Assembly: GCF_041262585.1 (NCBI RefSeq) | Contig: NZ_JBGCBZ010000007.1 | Coordinates: 62,001 to 126,000 of the forward strand | Source of the DNA: JAOEGB01 sp041262585 | GTDB lineage: Bacteria; Actinomycetota; Actinomycetes; Streptosporangiales; Streptosporangiaceae | DNA length: 64,000 bases | Direction: 5' to 3' | Part shown: piece after piece, positions 61,429-64,000 of the stretch | How the letters are laid out: the number at the start of each line of letters is the position of its first letter | How positions within the stretch are numbered: position 1 is the stretch's first letter | The notes under the pieces: model-generated | Told to the model about the DNA's origin: nothing | The model's database searches: none | Seen by the model: only the letters and a program-made list of their open reading frames with translations | Program-made: the position numbers and the translations under genes

Positions 61429-62363
61429 CGCGCGCCTCTGGCGTCGGCGGTCAGGGCGAAGAAGGCGTCGTCCAGGGTGGGGCGGCGCAGGGCGATGTCA
61501 TCGGGCTCGATGCCGGCGGCGTCCAGGATGCGGACGGCCTCGGTGAGGGTCCAGGTGCCCTTGGCGGGGACGACGATCGCGTCGTCGGCGACGCCCGCGT
61601 CCGGCAGGCTCGGTCGCAGCGCCGCGAGCGCCTGGGCGCGGACCCCCTCGTCGGCGATCATGACGACACAGAACGAGCCGCCGACCTGGGCCTTCAACAT
61701 GTCCGGGGTGCCTTCGGCGATGACCCGGCCGTGGTCGATGACGACCACCCGGTCGGCCAGGGCGTCGGCCTCGTCCAGTTGCTGCGTGGTGAGCAGCACG
61801 CTCACGCCGAGGTCGCGCTGCTCGCGGATCAGGGCGTGCAGCTCCTGGCGGCTGCGCGGGTCGAGGCCCGTCGTCGGCTCGTCGAGGAACAGCACGGGAC
61901 GCCGCACGACCAGGCCGACCGCCAGGTCGAGGCGGCGGCGGGTGCCGCCGGAATAGGTGCCCGCCGGTTTGCCGGCGACCTCGCCCAGGTCGAACCGCTC
62001 GACCAGTTCGTCGGCGCGTTTCCTCGCCTGGGCCGCCGGCTCGCCGAGCAACCGGCCGAAGAAGACCAGGTTCTCCCGGCCGGTCAGCAGCTCGTCGACG
62101 GCCGCCGACTGCCCGACGACCGCGATCTGTCCCCGTACGGCCGGGGCCTCGGCGACGACGTCGTGCCCCATGACCGTGGCGCGGCCCCCGTCGGGGCGGA
62201 TCAGGGTCGTGAGACATCCGATGGTGGTGGTCTTCCCGGCCCCGTTGGGGCCGAGGACGGCGACGACGTGGCCCGAGGCCACCTGGAACGAGACTCCCGC
62301 GACGGCGTCCACCTCGCCGTACCGCTTCCGCAGACTCTCGACGTTGACCGATATCCCTTCCAT
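61425..62363 (-). CDS. DrrA-like ABC exporter ATPase
   Basis: 312-aa ATPase: Walker A GPNGAGKTTT, Q-loop VVGQSAAVDELLTGRENL (typical of DrrA), signature YSGGTRRRLDLAVGL, Walker B LFLDEPTTGLDPRS, H-loop TTQQLDEAD. The H-loop His is replaced by Gln, as usual in DrrA drug-exporter ATPases. C-terminal RRPTLDDAFFALT is the drug-exporter tail. Heads the exporter operon; probable self-resistance or product export. Confidence 0.92.
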   Translation of the reverse strand: MEGISVNVESLRKRYGEVDAVAGVSFQVASGHVVAVLGPNGAGKTTTIGCLTTLIRPDGGRATVMGHDVVAEAPAVRGQIAVVGQSAAVDELLTGRENLVFFGRLLGEPAAQARKRADELVERFDLGEVAGKPAGTYSGGTRRRLDLAVGLVVRRPVLFLDEPTTGLDPRSRQELHALIREQRDLGVSVLLTTQQLDEADALADRVVVIDHGRVIAEGTPDMLKAQVGGSFCVVMIADEGVRAQALAALRPSLPDAGVADDAIVVPAKGTWTLTEAVRILDAAGIEPDDIALRRPTLDDAFFALTADARGAR

Positions 62364-62397
62364 GGCAGGAACGATATGTGGGTTTGTGGCGCAAATA

Positions 62398-62411
62398 CTA
62401 GAGTCAAATAG
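62398..62411 (-). promoter_or_regulatory. Shared promoter motif, ABC exporter copy
   Basis: Minus strand reads CTATTTGACTCTAG, 34 bases before the ATPase ATG, overlapping the GMC stop codon. It shares CTA...TTTGACT...AG with the copy at 58981-58994 in the same orientation and at the same distance from the start codon it precedes. Confidence 0.45.
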
Positions 62412-63921
62412 CAGATAGCATTATCCGGCTCGCATGCTCGCCGATCATCGCGCAGGCCAGCGCGGTGGGGGCGCGCAACGGCACGGGGACGACCGAAGCG
62501 TCGGCGACCCGCAGGCCGTCGACGCCGCGCACCCGCAGCCGCTCGTCCACCACCGCCTCGGCGTCGGTGTCCGGGCCCATCGCGCAGCCCCCCTGCAGCG
62601 ACCAGCGGCTGGTCGTCGTGTGCGTGAGCAGCCCGTCGATCCGCTCGTCGTCGGCCATCGTCGCGTCGTCCACCAGGCCGAACCGGTCGACGTACGCGGT
62701 GAACTCGGCCCGGTTGGCCATCTCCCACGCGTGCCGCAGCGCCGCCCGCATCCGGGCCAGGTCGCCCTCGGCCGAGTAGAAGTTCAGCTCGACGAGCGGC
62801 TGGTCCTTCGGATCCGGGCCGCGCAGCGTGATCCGGCCGCGCGAGGCCGGCGCGAGGTCGCCGACGCTGACCATGCTCAGCAGGTCACTGCCGATCATCG
62901 CGGCCAGCGGCGGGATGTCGATCCCCGAGAAGAACACCAGATACAGTGACCCGTCCTCGTATCCGGGGATCCGGTCGCGCCCGGCGACCTGGTTGGTCTC
63001 CCACCAGTCCGCGCCCGCGCTCGCGGCCGGCACCACGGGGATCGCGGCTCCGGGCTGGTCGATGACGCGGCGCCCGACGCCCGGCGCGTCGAGCACCACG
63101 TCGATGCCGAGGGTCCTCAGCTCCCCGGCCGGGCCGATCCCGGACCGCAGCAGCAGCGCCGGGCTGTACGGCACGCCCGCGCACAGCACGACCTCGCGGC
63201 CCGCGATGAACTCGCCGTCCACCTCGACCCCGGTCGCCCGGCCGCCGGCGACGACGACCCGGCTCACCTCGCAGTCGCCGCGCACCGTCAGGTTGGGGCG
63301 CGACCTGGCGGCGTCGAGGAACGCGGTGGCCGACGAGACCCGCGACCTGCCCGCCCGGCTCTGCGGGTAGATTCCCACTCCGGCCGCGTCGGGGGCGTTC
63401 AGGTCGGGGAGGTCGGCATGTCCGCAGGCCCGTGCCGCCGCGAGCAGCGCCGCCGCGCCCGGCGCCAGCTCTGACGCGGTCCAGCGCGTGATCGGCAGCG
63501 GTCCCCCCGACCCGTGGTACGGCTCATGCCCGAACTCGGCGTCGGTCTCTATCGCCCGGAAGGACTCCAGCACCCGGTCCCAGCCCCACACGGGCAGGCC
63601 GAGCGCGGCCCACGCGGCGAAGTCGGACGCCGGAGGCCGGATCGCGCCGCGCGCGTTGGTCTGCGACGACCCGCCGACCACCCGGCCGCGCGCCACGATG
63701 CCGCGCCGCTCGCCGACGAGGGCGGCCTCCAGCCCCCAGTCGTAGCGCGGGTCGAGCACCTGGAACTCCTCGCGCAGGGCCGGCGGCAGGCTCGCCGCAC
63801 CGGCGAAGTCGGGCCCGGCCTCCAGCAGCAACACGTGTCGTGCGGGGTCCTCGCTCAGCCGGGCCGCGAGCACCGCCCCGGCCGTGCCCGCCCCGACGAC
63901 GATGACGTCGTAGCCGGTCAC
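62404..63921 (-). CDS. GMC-family FAD oxidoreductase with atypical active site
   Basis: 505-aa flavoprotein. GTG 63921 lies two bases after the stop of the upstream VOC gene and just before the Rossmann motif YDVIVVGAGTAGAVLAARL. Other GMC motifs: ARGRVVGGSSQTNARGAIRP (GMC signature 1) and GMC signature 2-like VVLCAGVPYSPALLLRSGIGP, then the C-terminal VVDERLRVRGVDGLRVADASVVP. The region normally holding the catalytic His (HPVGTCRMG) reads SLQGGCAMG, and the later catalytic Asn/His position is Ala (PLRAPTALA). So ordinary alcohol oxidation is doubtful. It is probably part of the cluster. Confidence 0.88.
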   Translation of the reverse strand: MTGYDVIVVGAGTAGAVLAARLSEDPARHVLLLEAGPDFAGAASLPPALREEFQVLDPRYDWGLEAALVGERRGIVARGRVVGGSSQTNARGAIRPPASDFAAWAALGLPVWGWDRVLESFRAIETDAEFGHEPYHGSGGPLPITRWTASELAPGAAALLAAARACGHADLPDLNAPDAAGVGIYPQSRAGRSRVSSATAFLDAARSRPNLTVRGDCEVSRVVVAGGRATGVEVDGEFIAGREVVLCAGVPYSPALLLRSGIGPAGELRTLGIDVVLDAPGVGRRVIDQPGAAIPVVPAASAGADWWETNQVAGRDRIPGYEDGSLYLVFFSGIDIPPLAAMIGSDLLSMVSVGDLAPASRGRITLRGPDPKDQPLVELNFYSAEGDLARMRAALRHAWEMANRAEFTAYVDRFGLVDDATMADDERIDGLLTHTTTSRWSLQGGCAMGPDTDAEAVVDERLRVRGVDGLRVADASVVPVPLRAPTALACAMIGEHASRIMLSAI

Positions 63922-63923
63922 GG

Positions 63924-64000
63924 TCAGCCCATCGCCGGGTGATAGGTGCCGAAGCTCCACACGTTGAGCTCCGGGTCGCGGACGGCGTAGCCGGTGCCGC
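63924..64000 (-). CDS. VOC (glyoxalase/bleomycin-resistance) family protein, 3' end only
   Basis: Only the last 24 codons are inside the window, ending YAVRDPELNVWSFGTYHPAMG and TGA at 63926-63924. YAVRDPE-N-WSFGTY is the characteristic C-terminal strand of VOC/glyoxalase proteins (metal-ligand Glu in this stretch). It is immediately upstream of, and probably co-transcribed with, the GMC gene; the 5' part lies beyond the right edge. Confidence 0.7.
   Translation of the reverse strand, partial: GTGYAVRDPELNVWSFGTYHPAMG

Overview
The window is very GC-rich and densely coded, with many ATGA/GTGA start-stop overlaps and frequent GTG starts. Gene content (Entner-Doudoroff operon, Hanks kinase, LCP protein, RamB-like regulator, GpgS, FolP2, deazaflavin-family oxidoreductase) points to a filamentous actinomycete chromosome. 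The complete Entner-Doudoroff operon and overall gene style suggest Streptosporangiales (Nonomuraea/Streptosporangium-like), but that is inference. No rRNA, tRNA, CRISPR array or intact transposon was seen.

Left part (1-13 kb): carbohydrate supply. A divergent ABC ATPase, a binding protein, two permeases, a GH13 alpha-glucosidase and a LacI regulator form an oligosaccharide uptake locus. It abuts a minus-strand zwf-edd-glk-eda operon that carries glucose to pyruvate plus glyceraldehyde-3-phosphate, with a divergent ROK regulator.

Middle (13-42 kb): mostly housekeeping and envelope genes. These are a small kinase and a DDN-like protein, a decayed DUF222/HNH gene, a cytosolic subtilase with a small partner, an LCP transferase, a zinc metallopeptidase, LysR, FolP2, a sphingosine-phosphate-lyase-like enzyme coupled to a two-component system, a LolA-like protein with an ABC exporter, a three-gene ABC-2 exporter, an esterase, a Ser/Thr kinase, isocitrate lyase with its divergent RamB-like regulator, GpgS, an acyl-CoA dehydrogenase, and an MMPL exporter with a divergent MarR.

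Accessory part (42-55 kb): an apparently lower-GC patch holds a PEP-utilising swivel/TIM-barrel protein, a tyrosine-recombinase remnant, TetR/AhpD and a FAD/NAD(P)-binding protein. It is followed by an M50 protease with CBS domains. The most striking locus is the minus-strand operon 53066-49339: an NrtR-like Nudix regulator, a nucleosidase (MTAN/PNP fold, interrupted by a 1-nt frameshift) carrying a RHIM-like motif, and a four-TM protein carrying the same motif at its N-terminus. This looks like an amyloid-motif-wired, nucleotide-sensing conflict system.

Right end (55-64 kb): a probable natural-product cluster that continues past the window, with a P450, a LanB-like dehydratase/PEARL-type protein, a double-hotdog thioesterase, an ABC-2 exporter, a GMC oxidoreductase lacking the usual catalytic residues, and a VOC protein.
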